Source of the DNA: Planctomycetaceae bacterium
GTDB lineage: Bacteria; Planctomycetota; Planctomycetia; Pirellulales; Pirellulaceae
Direction: 5' to 3'
Assembly: GCA_020638995.1 (NCBI GenBank)
Contig: JACKHM010000001.1
Location: 2,790,001-2,854,000 of the forward strand
DNA: 64,000 nucleotides
The notes under the pieces were generated by a model. That model did no database searches and was not told where the DNA came from. It saw nothing but the letters and a program-made list of their open reading frames with translations. Each line of letters starts with the position of its first letter. Positions within the stretch are counted from its first letter, which is position 1. The position numbers and the translations under genes were made by a program. Below, in pieces: positions 53,286 to 62,319 of this stretch.

Positions 53286-54566
53286 TCAATCGGAAGCAAG
53301 CCGGTGGCGATAGGCCCACAGGCCAAGTGCGGGGTTGCTGATGTAGTAGAGTCGCTCACCGTCCGGCATCGTGTTCCAACCGTCTTTTAGTACGGAAGGA
53401 TCGTAGCGAGCGGTCATGGCAGCTAGGTCACCGTGCTCGTAGCCAACGCCGCTAATTTCGTCGTGAGTCAGCTCTCCCGGGCAGTATGTGACCTTAAAGC
53501 GTCCTTCGGACGAACCGTGGATGAGATGCGCGGCGGCGGATAGATTGCTTCTCAAGTCCTCGTTCTCATCGACAAAACGCATGATCTCAGGAGTTGTGCG
53601 GTAGCCGTACTTGCGGATCAAGCGATCAATTTCCGGATCTTCGCCGAAAGTTTTCACCTTGGGCGCCAGCACTATCAACTCGCCTCCGTCAGCAATCGCC
53701 ATGCGCGTGCGGTAGATCGACTTGTTGCCCAACCAAGTACTGTGAAACTCTTCAGGATCGAGATAGACGACGACCTTGTGCATCTCTTCGTCCAGGATCT
53801 CGAAGTTGACTTCGACGGATAACTCTGCGGCGCGTTCAAAGCACTCGTGATCGTTCCCGATGAACATTCCCCGGGTGACCAGTTGTCCAGCGCCATTCGT
53901 GCCGACCACGGTCAACACGTAGACCAGCGGAAGATGCTGACAGAAATTGTCCTGAGCATAGTTCAGTATCCGGCGTAATGGCGTATCAGCCCGCCCCATC
54001 ATCCGCTCCATACCGTAAGCGGCCCCGATGAAGTGGCTCTCGTTAATGCCGCGTTGGCCACCCGTGCCCACAAACACATTCTTGTTATAGTTAGCCATGC
54101 CGATCACTTCGTGCGGCACAACTTGGCCGATAGACAAGATCAGGTCGTGCCCGCCGTGCCACAAGAGCTTGTTCAACTGTGCCGGCCATGGCCGGTTCCA
54201 GATGCCCGCGGTAACTTCCGATACAAATTCAGATGGCACCTCCCCGATGGTGATCACATCGTCTCGCCAGCGATGCTCGCGGATCAAGTGCTTGGGGACC
54301 GATGGAAACATTCGGTCCAACTGCCACGCGGGCATCGGAAAATGTGTGCCCAGAGCTGGCATTACATCGACTAGACGCTCCTGGAAATAGTCGTGCGTCT
54401 GGCATGTTAGCAAACCGGCGCGACTGTTGAATCGCGTGAAGTCTGGCGGTAGCGCCAACACACGATTTGGCTTGCCGAGCTGCGCGAACGCCTCGTGCAA
54501 ACCGGCCCGCATCTCGTCATCGGACAGTTCCGTCGAGGTGGAGCCCACTGCAAAGTACATTGTCAT
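53286..54566 (-). CDS. LarA-like (nickel-pincer lactate racemase family) protein
   Basis: This 426-residue DUF2088/LarA-family protein has PPDFTRFNSRAGLLT near the start and, in the cofactor zone, GQVVPHEVIGMANYNKNVFV followed by GTGGQRGINESHF. The His and Lys correspond to the residues that hold the nickel pincer cofactor in LarA. Family members racemise or epimerise alpha-hydroxyacids. An MFS carrier gene lies 106 bp upstream on the same strand, so uptake and conversion of an organic acid are plausible. Larger planctomycete relatives of unknown substrate exist. Confidence 0.65.
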   Translation of the reverse strand: MTMYFAVGSTSTELSDDEMRAGLHEAFAQLGKPNRVLALPPDFTRFNSRAGLLTCQTHDYFQERLVDVMPALGTHFPMPAWQLDRMFPSVPKHLIREHRWRDDVITIGEVPSEFVSEVTAGIWNRPWPAQLNKLLWHGGHDLILSIGQVVPHEVIGMANYNKNVFVGTGGQRGINESHFIGAAYGMERMMGRADTPLRRILNYAQDNFCQHLPLVYVLTVVGTNGAGQLVTRGMFIGNDHECFERAAELSVEVNFEILDEEMHKVVVYLDPEEFHSTWLGNKSIYRTRMAIADGGELIVLAPKVKTFGEDPEIDRLIRKYGYRTTPEIMRFVDENEDLRSNLSAAAHLIHGSSEGRFKVTYCPGELTHDEISGVGYEHGDLAAMTARYDPSVLKDGWNTMPDGERLYYISNPALGLWAYRHRLASD

Positions 54567-54672
54567 GAGTCAACCTTGGAAAACGGTATTCGAGAAACAT
54601 GCGTTCCCGATACTGCTCAATAATAGTCCTGGGGCATTAGTTGCGGGAGTAGGACGAACGAACAGCCATCGA

Positions 54673-56043
54673 CTAATTGGCTCGCACGTCTCGGTCCAAG
54701 GAACGAGTGCAGTCAATGAACAGCCAGCAACAGGCACTCAATAGATACATCGCGGCCACGATCGCGAACATCGGTGCGTAGTCGGTGATCAGTTGCTCTT
54801 CACCGTCGACGATCTCCTTGGTGGTGTACATATCGAGGATGATGCCTAGTAAGAGCGGAGTAGCAATCATGCCTACACTGCCGGACGTGTTGATGATGCT
54901 GAACACCGTGGCTGAATAGCGACCACCCATATCCGTACAAGTGCCCCACACAGTTGGCTGCGTCCAGTCGCTAAAGAACTTTACCACGAACAGGCACAGC
55001 GCCGCCGCGATGCCGCTGACTTGCTGGATTGCGACAAACATCATTACACAGGCAACGAGCTTGCCGACAAAGCCGGCACTCGTCCGCGCCCAGCGCCGAC
55101 TGCGCGTGAAGTGAATCAGTCCGTCGTTCACAAACCCGCCCATCACTCCGCCCAACGCGCCGCCCCACAGCGGCAGACTGATCAGCAGGCCGGCGGTCCC
55201 GACGTCGAATTCGCGAGCCTCCATGAAGTAGCTGCCCATCACGTAAACGTAAATGCTGTCCGCACCGGCATTGATAAATTGCTGAAAAATGAAAATCATC
55301 ATGCTCGGACTGCGGATCACGCGCCCAAATGGCAAGACTCGTGAAGTGTCGGTTGAGGATTCAGCTTCTCCCTCACGAATCAAATCCAGCTCCGCTTGAT
55401 TTACGCGCGAGTCCTCTCGCGGGTCGTTGCGAAACAGCCAAACGAACGCCGCCGCGAACAGCACACCAGCCGCTCCCATGATCGTTACGGCGAGCCGCCA
55501 ATCCAGTCCGCATATGCCCATCAACAGTGTGCCCATTATTATGGAAGACATTGCGCCGCCGCTGCGCCCGAAGAAGCTGGCAATGAGTCCTTGCACGATC
55601 GTCCGCGTGCGAAGCGGAAACCAAACCTTTGTCACCTTGGTGAGACTCGGGTAACAGCCCGCCTGCGCTGCGCCGAAACCGAGTCGCAGTCCTGCAAGTC
55701 CGTAGAAGTTGCCGGTCAGTCCGAAGCAGGGCAGCAAAACGGACCAGAGCGAGATGATGATGCCTAAAAACAGATGAGCACCAAAAAAATCGCAGATGAT
55801 GCCGCCTGGGATCTGACCAAAGGCATATGACGCGTTAAAGACGGTGAACAGGCCGTCGACTTGAGCGTTGCTGAACTCGTACTCTTCGACCAGTGCCGGG
55901 CGAATGAAGTTCCAACTGTATCGATGAAGGTACAGCATCCACGATGCGCCGCTGGCCAAAACGAAGACTAACCAGCGAACCCTCGTGGGACGTTCGCAAC
56001 TGCCGAGTTGCGAGTCCGCATCATCCGGATGTTCACCGGCCAT
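54673..56043 (-). CDS. MFS transporter (anion:cation symporter type)
   Basis: This 456-residue protein has 12 membrane segments with an early WMLYLHRYSWNFIRPALVEE-like stretch, a loop GQIPGGIICDFFGAH typical of the MFS signature, a central charged loop, and a second half starting near MMIFIFQQFINAG. It resembles ACS-family carriers of organic acids or sugar acids. The start overlaps the end of the msrA-type gene by 11 bp, so the two are coupled, and the LarA-like gene follows. Confidence 0.8.
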   Translation of the reverse strand: MAGEHPDDADSQLGSCERPTRVRWLVFVLASGASWMLYLHRYSWNFIRPALVEEYEFSNAQVDGLFTVFNASYAFGQIPGGIICDFFGAHLFLGIIISLWSVLLPCFGLTGNFYGLAGLRLGFGAAQAGCYPSLTKVTKVWFPLRTRTIVQGLIASFFGRSGGAMSSIIMGTLLMGICGLDWRLAVTIMGAAGVLFAAAFVWLFRNDPREDSRVNQAELDLIREGEAESSTDTSRVLPFGRVIRSPSMMIFIFQQFINAGADSIYVYVMGSYFMEAREFDVGTAGLLISLPLWGGALGGVMGGFVNDGLIHFTRSRRWARTSAGFVGKLVACVMMFVAIQQVSGIAAALCLFVVKFFSDWTQPTVWGTCTDMGGRYSATVFSIINTSGSVGMIATPLLLGIILDMYTTKEIVDGEEQLITDYAPMFAIVAAMYLLSACCWLFIDCTRSLDRDVRAN

Positions 56044-56758
56044 CTTGCATCTTTAACTTGTCTTTGAAGACCTTTCTAACCTTGTCGACCTTTGGTTTCA
56101 CCACAAACGCACAGTAACCCTGATTCGGATTTAGCTCGTAGTAGTTCTGATGGTAGTCTTCGGCTTTGTAAAAGATCCCTGCGGCCGTAATCTCGGTCAC
56201 GATCGGAGCCCGAAATGCACCGGATTCGTCCAGCGCCTTCTTGTACTTCTCTGCGAGTTCTTTTTGTTTGTCATTGTGATAGAACACCGCGGATCGATAC
56301 TGGGGCCCACGATCGGCTCCCTGCTGATTTAATGTTGTGGGATCGTGCGTCTGCCAGAAGACTTCCAGCAATTCATCAAAGCTGATCTTTGCTGGTTCGT
56401 ACGTGATTCGGCAGACTTCGGCGTGACCGGTTGTGGCAGAACAGACCTCTTCGTACGTGGGATTCACAACATGTCCGCCCGTGTACCCGGACTCGACTGA
56501 GACGACACCTTCCAATTCCTTGAATACAGCCTCAACACACCAAAAGCATCCTGCGCCAAATGTCGCAATTTCGGTTCCGCCCTCCGTGGGATCAGCCGCG
56601 GTTTCATGCGAAGCAGGTTGTACTTGCGTAGTCGCGTCCGACGGACTCGTCGTCATAGCATCGACCTCCGGTATGGAAGCGTGATTGGAGACAGTGCAGC
56701 CAGTTGTGTAAGCACACACGGCCATAAATAGTGCAACGCAAACGTGTCGTCTTAACAT
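56033..56758 (-). CDS. msrA: Lipoprotein peptide-methionine (S)-S-oxide reductase
   Basis: This 241-residue MsrA repairs methionine-S-sulfoxide. The catalytic Cys is in FGAGCFWCVEAVF; other blocks are VESGYTGGHVVNPTYEEVC, TGHAEVCRI, FWQTHDPTTLNQQGADRGPQ and YRSAVFYHND. A signal peptide with lipobox AYTTGC places it as a membrane-anchored lipoprotein outside the cytoplasm, with a low-complexity linker before the enzyme. It overlaps the MFS gene downstream by 11 bp and lies 18 bp after an M24 peptidase gene. Confidence 0.9.
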   Translation of the reverse strand: MLRRHVCVALFMAVCAYTTGCTVSNHASIPEVDAMTTSPSDATTQVQPASHETAADPTEGGTEIATFGAGCFWCVEAVFKELEGVVSVESGYTGGHVVNPTYEEVCSATTGHAEVCRITYEPAKISFDELLEVFWQTHDPTTLNQQGADRGPQYRSAVFYHNDKQKELAEKYKKALDESGAFRAPIVTEITAAGIFYKAEDYHQNYYELNPNQGYCAFVVKPKVDKVRKVFKDKLKMQDGR

Positions 56759-56776
56759 AGCTTCAACTCCTGAGCG

Positions 56777-57967
56777 TCAATAGTCGGCCATGATTGGCGT
56801 CACGGCTTGTTGAAGGTCGCCGCCGGTCACGTGGACGTTGCCGTCGTGGTCGACAAACACATTCACTTCGCTCCGCACGCCGAACTCCGGCAGATAGACT
56901 CCCGGTTCAATCGAGAAACAAGTACCGGGCAACACCAGCCGTTCGTCCCGCATTTCGAGGTTATCCATGTTGGCACCATTGCCGTGAGTCTCTTGCCCGA
57001 TGCTGTGCCCCGTGCGGTGAATAAAGAACTCGCCATAACCCGCGGCTTCGATCACATCTCGCGTTGCCTTGTCGACCTGCCAGCCTTGCAGGGGCTCGCC
57101 TGCGGCGAATGACTCTTTGACGATTGCAATGCCTGCGTCACGAGCGCTCGCGACCACTTGAAAGATGGCTTCGTATTGTTGCGGGACGACCGCACCGATA
57201 TAGCCAACTCGAGTCAGATCGCTGTAGACGCCCCGCGGTCGGTCCATCTTGGCCCACAGATCGACGAGGACAAAGTCACCCTCGCGCATCTCGGTGTCGT
57301 TGTTAGGATCAGGCTCGAAATGCGGGTCGCCGCTATGTGGTCCAACACCAATGATTGGCGGATGGTAAGTCGTCATGCCTTGCTCAGCAAAGTGTTGCAT
57401 GATGTCTTGCTGAACCATGTACTCGGTGACACGATCGCCGGATCGAATGCGATTGGCGATCAAAGACCACGTACGCGCGAACGCGGCGTTGGTGTGTTCC
57501 GACGCTTCCAGATGCATCTGCCACTGATGATCGTCCCAAACCGCCTCGAACTGCTGCACAAGGTTCCCTGAAGAGACGACTTCACATCCAAAGCGACGGA
57601 CCAATTCGACGGTGCCGGCGTCGACTCGCGACACGTAGGGATTGGCGTTATTCGGCGAGTATTCCATCGCGACGAGATTCATGCCCTGAACGAGTCGCTC
57701 GACTCCAGCTTCCAACTCCTGCCACTTCAAATAGACGCTCGCAGAACCTGGCAAGGCTCTCAACGCGGTCGTTTCGATGCGGTGGACCAATTTGTGTGGC
57801 TCCCCTCGGGCGGGAATGCAATAAAACCATCGACGCGATCCGACGCTGTCGTCACTCAATCCAAGAACGCGGCGAGCGAGGGGATTCGTCCCGCGAAAGT
57901 CATACAGTAGCCAACCGTCAATCTCGAACTTTCGCAACGCGTTTTGGATCGCTTGAATGTTCAACAT
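56777..57967 (-). CDS. M24 family metallopeptidase (Xaa-Pro peptidase-like)
   Basis: This 396-residue protein has an N-terminal creatinase-like domain (IDGWLLYDFRGTNPLARRVL) and a pita-bread C-terminal domain. Metal ligands are visible as Asp in DFVLVDLWAKMDRPRG-S-LTR, His in HRTGHSIGQETHG, and two Glu in SIEPGVYLPEFGVRSEVN. It is cytoplasmic. It lies 94 bp after a second M24 gene on the same strand; the two differ in sequence and are not a recent duplication. Confidence 0.85.
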   Translation of the reverse strand: MLNIQAIQNALRKFEIDGWLLYDFRGTNPLARRVLGLSDDSVGSRRWFYCIPARGEPHKLVHRIETTALRALPGSASVYLKWQELEAGVERLVQGMNLVAMEYSPNNANPYVSRVDAGTVELVRRFGCEVVSSGNLVQQFEAVWDDHQWQMHLEASEHTNAAFARTWSLIANRIRSGDRVTEYMVQQDIMQHFAEQGMTTYHPPIIGVGPHSGDPHFEPDPNNDTEMREGDFVLVDLWAKMDRPRGVYSDLTRVGYIGAVVPQQYEAIFQVVASARDAGIAIVKESFAAGEPLQGWQVDKATRDVIEAAGYGEFFIHRTGHSIGQETHGNGANMDNLEMRDERLVLPGTCFSIEPGVYLPEFGVRSEVNVFVDHDGNVHVTGGDLQQAVTPIMADY

Positions 57968-58061
57968 GTCATCTCAGAGCTAAAGCCATGGTCAGCTTCC
58001 GAAGTCGACGAAGACCTCGCAAGCGTCGTTTGTCATTGTGAACGCGACTTTGTCAAGCGGA

Positions 58062-59150
58062 TCATATCACGCAGTCGGCGTACTCCTTGGGCACGTTCGA
58101 GAGCACTTCGTGCCCGTCACTGGTAACAAGGATATCGTCCTCGATCCGTACGCCAAACGCACCGGGCAGATAGATTCCTGGTTCAACGGTCACGACCATT
58201 CCAGTTTGCAGCGGACGTTTTTGGTTGACCGCCAGACGTGGCTGTTCGTGAATCTGTAAACCGAAACCGTGACCTAGCGAGTGTCCGAACTGTTTTCCAA
58301 ATCCGGCGTCGGTGATCACCTTCCGAGCGGCAGCGTCGATATCCTCCATGATCGCTCCCGGGCGAATTGCTTCAATCGCCTTCTTCTGAGCTTTGAGGAC
58401 GATGTTGTAAACTCGCTCCAACTTCGCGGGAGCTTTGCCCGTGACGATGATCCGGGTCAAGTCGCTCATGTAGAGCTTGGCCTTGGCACCCCAATCGACC
58501 AGCACCATAAAGCTCTCTTCGACTTTCACTTCGCCCGGGCGGTAGTGCGGGAGGGCGCCGTTTGGACCGACGCCTACAATTGGCCAAAAGGCCGTACAGG
58601 CACCGCCAAACAAACGCACTTGGCGTTCGATTTCGTCACACACTTGCTTCTCGGTTTGCTCCGGTCGCAAGCCTGCTTTCACGACTGCGAACGCTCGCTC
58701 GGCTATGCCAATCGCCTCACGGATTTCCGTCAACTCGTCTTTGTCTTTGATTTCTCGTAATTGCTCGACTAAGCCGCCGGTCGCAACCAGATCAACCTTC
58801 GCCAGTTTCTCTTCGAGTTTTTGAAAGAACTCCAGCGTCACATTCCCAGCTTCGATCGCCAACGAACCCAGCTTTGTTTTTCTAACCAGCTTCGCGACGC
58901 ATTCGAGCATTGTCGATTCGGGACCGCGAATATCCAAGTCGATATTCGGACACTCGTTCTCCAATTGTGTTGTGTAACGCTTGTCGCTCAGGATGATCTG
59001 ACCATCGCGTGTGAGTAGGAGATAGCTTGAATCGCCGGTAAACCCGGTCAAGTAAGTGACATTATCATAGCTCGTAACGAGAATCGCATCGGCGTTGGTC
59101 TCGCGAACGAGTCGCCGCAGTTTGTCGCGACGCTGTTTATAATTGGGCAT
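58062..59150 (-). CDS. Xaa-Pro aminopeptidase (M24B)
   Basis: This 362-residue protein has typical PepP/PepQ layout: DAILVTSYDNVTYLTGFTGD in the N-terminal domain, and dinuclear-metal ligands in FMVLVDWGAKAKLYMSDLTR, GHSLGHGFGLQIHE, TVEPGIYLPGAFGVRIEDD. It removes N-terminal residues before proline and is cytoplasmic. It lies 32 bp after panD on the same strand, suggesting a housekeeping operon (panD, two M24 peptidases, msrA, MFS, LarA-like). Confidence 0.88.
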   Translation of the reverse strand: MPNYKQRRDKLRRLVRETNADAILVTSYDNVTYLTGFTGDSSYLLLTRDGQIILSDKRYTTQLENECPNIDLDIRGPESTMLECVAKLVRKTKLGSLAIEAGNVTLEFFQKLEEKLAKVDLVATGGLVEQLREIKDKDELTEIREAIGIAERAFAVVKAGLRPEQTEKQVCDEIERQVRLFGGACTAFWPIVGVGPNGALPHYRPGEVKVEESFMVLVDWGAKAKLYMSDLTRIIVTGKAPAKLERVYNIVLKAQKKAIEAIRPGAIMEDIDAAARKVITDAGFGKQFGHSLGHGFGLQIHEQPRLAVNQKRPLQTGMVVTVEPGIYLPGAFGVRIEDDILVTSDGHEVLSNVPKEYADCVI

Positions 59151-59182
59151 GAATGCGATCTTTGCACAGGTAGGCGGGAGGA

Positions 59183-59545
59183 TCAGTCGGCTTTGGCGAG
59201 CTGTGGTCGGTTTTGGCGATCGACGAGAATCAAGCGAGGTTCGTGAGTTCGTATCTCGCTTTCGTCATATTCTGCGTAGCTGGCAATGATTACGAGATCG
59301 CCGGGATTTACAAGATGTGCTGCTGCGCCATTGATGCAGATCTCCCCCGCGCCCGGTTCGCCAAGTATCGCGTAAGTGCTCAACCTCGCCCCATTCGTGA
59401 TGTCGTAGATCTCCACCCGTTCGTAGACGACGATATCCGCCGCCTCAAGGAGTTCGGGGTCGATCGTTACGCTGCCCTCATATTCGAGATTGGCGTCGGT
59501 CACCGTCGCACGGTGAATCTTGGATTTTAAAAGCGTTCGTTTCAT
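59183..59545 (-). CDS. panD: Aspartate 1-decarboxylase
   Basis: This 120-residue PanD makes beta-alanine for pantothenate and CoA. The start at 59545 gives MKRTLLKSKIHRATVT and puts the self-cleavage Gly24-Ser25 (YEGSVTID) at the canonical place, where Ser25 becomes the pyruvoyl group. YERVEIYDITNGARLSTYAI and GAGEICINGAAAHLVNPGDL are standard. The open frame extends 99 bp upstream but is not conserved. A short charged tail (RPQLAKAD) closes it. Confidence 0.95.
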   Translation of the reverse strand: MKRTLLKSKIHRATVTDANLEYEGSVTIDPELLEAADIVVYERVEIYDITNGARLSTYAILGEPGAGEICINGAAAHLVNPGDLVIIASYAEYDESEIRTHEPRLILVDRQNRPQLAKAD

Positions 59546-59671
59546 CAGCCATCTAGCCGCTAAAATAATCGAATTCAAACCACTTCCATAATCGGCCATT
59601 TGCCGCCGTTGGACAAGGTGTGTTATTCGCGATACGGGGCACAAGTCGTTGCCACCACGAGGTTAGCGCGG

Positions 59672-61984
59672 CTACGCACCGATGCTCGCCACGGCGATCG
59701 CCAGCCCGATGATGCCAAAACAGACGGCAAAACAGACGACAACGCCAATCACATCCGTTTTGCTGGGACGTTGAAATTCGAGACTGCTGCCTGGGAACAG
59801 CTTGCGATCTTCCAGCGCCTCGACATTTGCCAACGCCTCTTCCAGGTTCTTTTTGTCCTGTTCGTGATCGGGGACAACCGGCGTTTTCATCTTGGAGTAA
59901 TACCGATCGAGACCTTCCTTGCTGTTGCCGGGGGTAATCAGGCTGAACAGAATCATCACCAGGAAGGGCATGATGATTTTCGGAGGCAAGGACAGAGTGT
60001 CAAGCGTCGCGTCGCTCATCGACTTCAAGTTGACTCCCGCCCAACGATACAACACATAGTCGGCTTGAAAGCTGCCGTAGCCACGCAGCTTAACATTGTC
60101 GTCATAGGCGAGAATCTGCTGTTCCGTTTTGTCGTTTAACTTGGTTGGCTCGCCCACTGGCTGAGGTTTCACATTCGCCAGTACGTTCCCCGCGTCGTCG
60201 ATCGGTTTGACACCGTTCGGCCAGAAGATGCTCTTGCCGCCACTGGTCGTCGTCTCGGAAAACTCATCACCAACGGCCAGTGGCTTCGGGCGCGACCCGA
60301 GCTTAGCAATGACCGCTCGCGCGGCACTCAATCTCACTGTCGCTTGTTGAATCGCGCTGAGCAACTCGTCTGAGGCTTCACTATCGGTCGAAGTTGCTCG
60401 CAACCGGGATACTGTGTCGCGATACTCCTGCTCGGCGGCCGCGAGTTCCGGCGCGGCAACTCCATTCGCTTTGTCCCACTCAGAGATCTGTGTCTCGCGG
60501 CGCAGCACGTCGCTCGGCGCGGCATCGCGCTTCGTCGTGGTTTGCACGATTTGATTCGCCACGAGATAGTCCGGGTTGTCTTGCAGTGTTGGCATCAACT
60601 TTGGCGCCATGAAAGGAATGCCGAAGAATACCACGACGTTAAACGCTACGGTTGCCCAGGCCGCGCCGGTCGTCGCGCGACGCCAGTACATCCCGACCCA
60701 GAAAGGAGCAGCAAACAACACGTTGAACACCCACGTCAACTGAAGCTGCGTGAAGACGTCCATGTAGAACAGCGAAACGATTACGGCGCCGCCAACAACG
60801 ATCACACCCGTCAAGCGACCGACGCGAACATACTCGGCTTCGGATGCCGACTTGTTGATGTAGGGAGCGTAGATATTTCGCACCATCAGCGCTGAACCGA
60901 CGATCATGTAGGCATCAACGCTGCTCATCAACGCGGCGAGCAAACAGGCAAGCATCAAGCCAGTTAGGCCGGGTCCGAGCAGGTTTCGTGAGGCGATGCC
61001 CCAGGTCTTATCGGGATCGACTACTAGTTCCGGATTGTTCGCGTACAAAGCCAAAGCAATCAACGCCGTTAGCACCCAACCCACCGTGCAAAACCGTTTG
61101 AGGAAATTGCCTACGACCAAGCCGACACGCGCGTCGTTTTCCGTCTTTGCCGAGCCACCGCCGGTGGCGATGAAATGTGGCTGCACGACGATGCCTACCA
61201 AATTGATAATCACGATAGCCACGATGCGGTGCAGCGGAAACTCGCTGGTGCTCGTCGATCCGATCACACTGAAATGCTCTTTCGGCAGTTGCTGATGCAT
61301 GTACTTAAAACCGGCCATCATGCCGTCCGTCTGCGGATCGCCGAACTCGGTGACAAGCGCGTTCAAGCCGTAAGGGATCAGCACGATCGACAAAAAGATG
61401 ATGCACATTCCTTGGATCAAGTCCGTAAAGTACGCGGCTCGCAATCCACCCAGGATGCCGTAGGCAACGACGATAACGCCAATTACAGGTACCAACACGT
61501 ACTCGATCCCGACAGCATTACCACCCAGCATCACGGTATCGAACTCGATCAACGGTGCCGCGACTTTTCCGATGGCCGAAAACAACATCGAACCATAGAC
61601 CATGTAGAACGAAAGGCCGAAGACACAGTAGGCCGCTCCCAACGCTTTAGACTCGTATCGCTCGACAAACCAATCGCCAAGCGTGAGATGCCGCATGCGG
61701 CGATACCACACACCGGCAATCCAATAGAAAGGCGTTACAAAAAGCCAGTACATCACGGACCACATCCCGCTCATGCCGCTGGTGAATGTCGTGCGGCCAG
61801 TGTTTACGGGGTCGCTTGATCCAGTACCCGCGCCGAAGGCGGCGAAGGTCTGTAAGAGCTTTCCGAAGGAGCGGCCCCCCATGAAGAAGTCTTCCTGCTC
61901 CTTCACCAGCCGCGAAGCATACACTCCGATGCCGATCATCACAGCAAAGTATCCGACCAATACGAGATAATCGAGCATAACCAT
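59672..61984 (-). CDS. Sodium:solute symporter family protein
   Basis: This 770-residue SSS-family carrier starts at 61984 (MVMLDYLVLVGYF) with AAGGA upstream. The first half has the typical opening YFAVMIGIGVYASRLVKEQE followed by DFFMGGRSFGKLL, and about 13 membrane segments to roughly residue 480. A long soluble insert with coiled-coil character (ELAAAEQEYRDTVSRLRATS) and a GEFSETTTSGGKSIFWPNG-like stretch follows before a last pair of membrane segments. Substrate cannot be inferred. The large cytoplasmic insert is unusual for the family but recurrent in planctomycetes. Confidence 0.85.
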   Translation of the reverse strand: MVMLDYLVLVGYFAVMIGIGVYASRLVKEQEDFFMGGRSFGKLLQTFAAFGAGTGSSDPVNTGRTTFTSGMSGMWSVMYWLFVTPFYWIAGVWYRRMRHLTLGDWFVERYESKALGAAYCVFGLSFYMVYGSMLFSAIGKVAAPLIEFDTVMLGGNAVGIEYVLVPVIGVIVVAYGILGGLRAAYFTDLIQGMCIIFLSIVLIPYGLNALVTEFGDPQTDGMMAGFKYMHQQLPKEHFSVIGSTSTSEFPLHRIVAIVIINLVGIVVQPHFIATGGGSAKTENDARVGLVVGNFLKRFCTVGWVLTALIALALYANNPELVVDPDKTWGIASRNLLGPGLTGLMLACLLAALMSSVDAYMIVGSALMVRNIYAPYINKSASEAEYVRVGRLTGVIVVGGAVIVSLFYMDVFTQLQLTWVFNVLFAAPFWVGMYWRRATTGAAWATVAFNVVVFFGIPFMAPKLMPTLQDNPDYLVANQIVQTTTKRDAAPSDVLRRETQISEWDKANGVAAPELAAAEQEYRDTVSRLRATSTDSEASDELLSAIQQATVRLSAARAVIAKLGSRPKPLAVGDEFSETTTSGGKSIFWPNGVKPIDDAGNVLANVKPQPVGEPTKLNDKTEQQILAYDDNVKLRGYGSFQADYVLYRWAGVNLKSMSDATLDTLSLPPKIIMPFLVMILFSLITPGNSKEGLDRYYSKMKTPVVPDHEQDKKNLEEALANVEALEDRKLFPGSSLEFQRPSKTDVIGVVVCFAVCFGIIGLAIAVASIGA

Positions 61985-62319
61985 AGATGAAGTCCTTGCA
62001 GGCGTGCTTTTGCAGAGTGAAGGGCGGGGAGGTGTGAGCCCCATTGTAAATGGGTGAATTCGGATCGCAAGCAACCCGCGGGCGAGTCGAGTCGTTTGCG
62101 ATGTTCGTAAGTCTTTGTTGTTTTTGAGGATGTTATTGGGGCTGCGGTAAGGTTCCCCGCAGTGGGATGAGTTGCGTGGAGGAAATGTCGAGCATTTTGA
62201 GGTGGCAGCTCGGCGGAAACTTTTTTGCCACGATTTTTCGACCAGGCAGCGAACTCGCGGGGGATGGCTAGCGTAGTGATGCGATCAGCGACTGACTTGG
62301 TATTTCATGGAGGAGCCTC
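61985..62319. other. Spacer between the symporter and the IS element gene
   Basis: It holds the symporter promoter region and the left end of the DDE insertion sequence from about 62138. CTGCGG-N8-CCGCAG forms a small hairpin at 62142-62161. No gene is seen. Confidence 0.35.
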
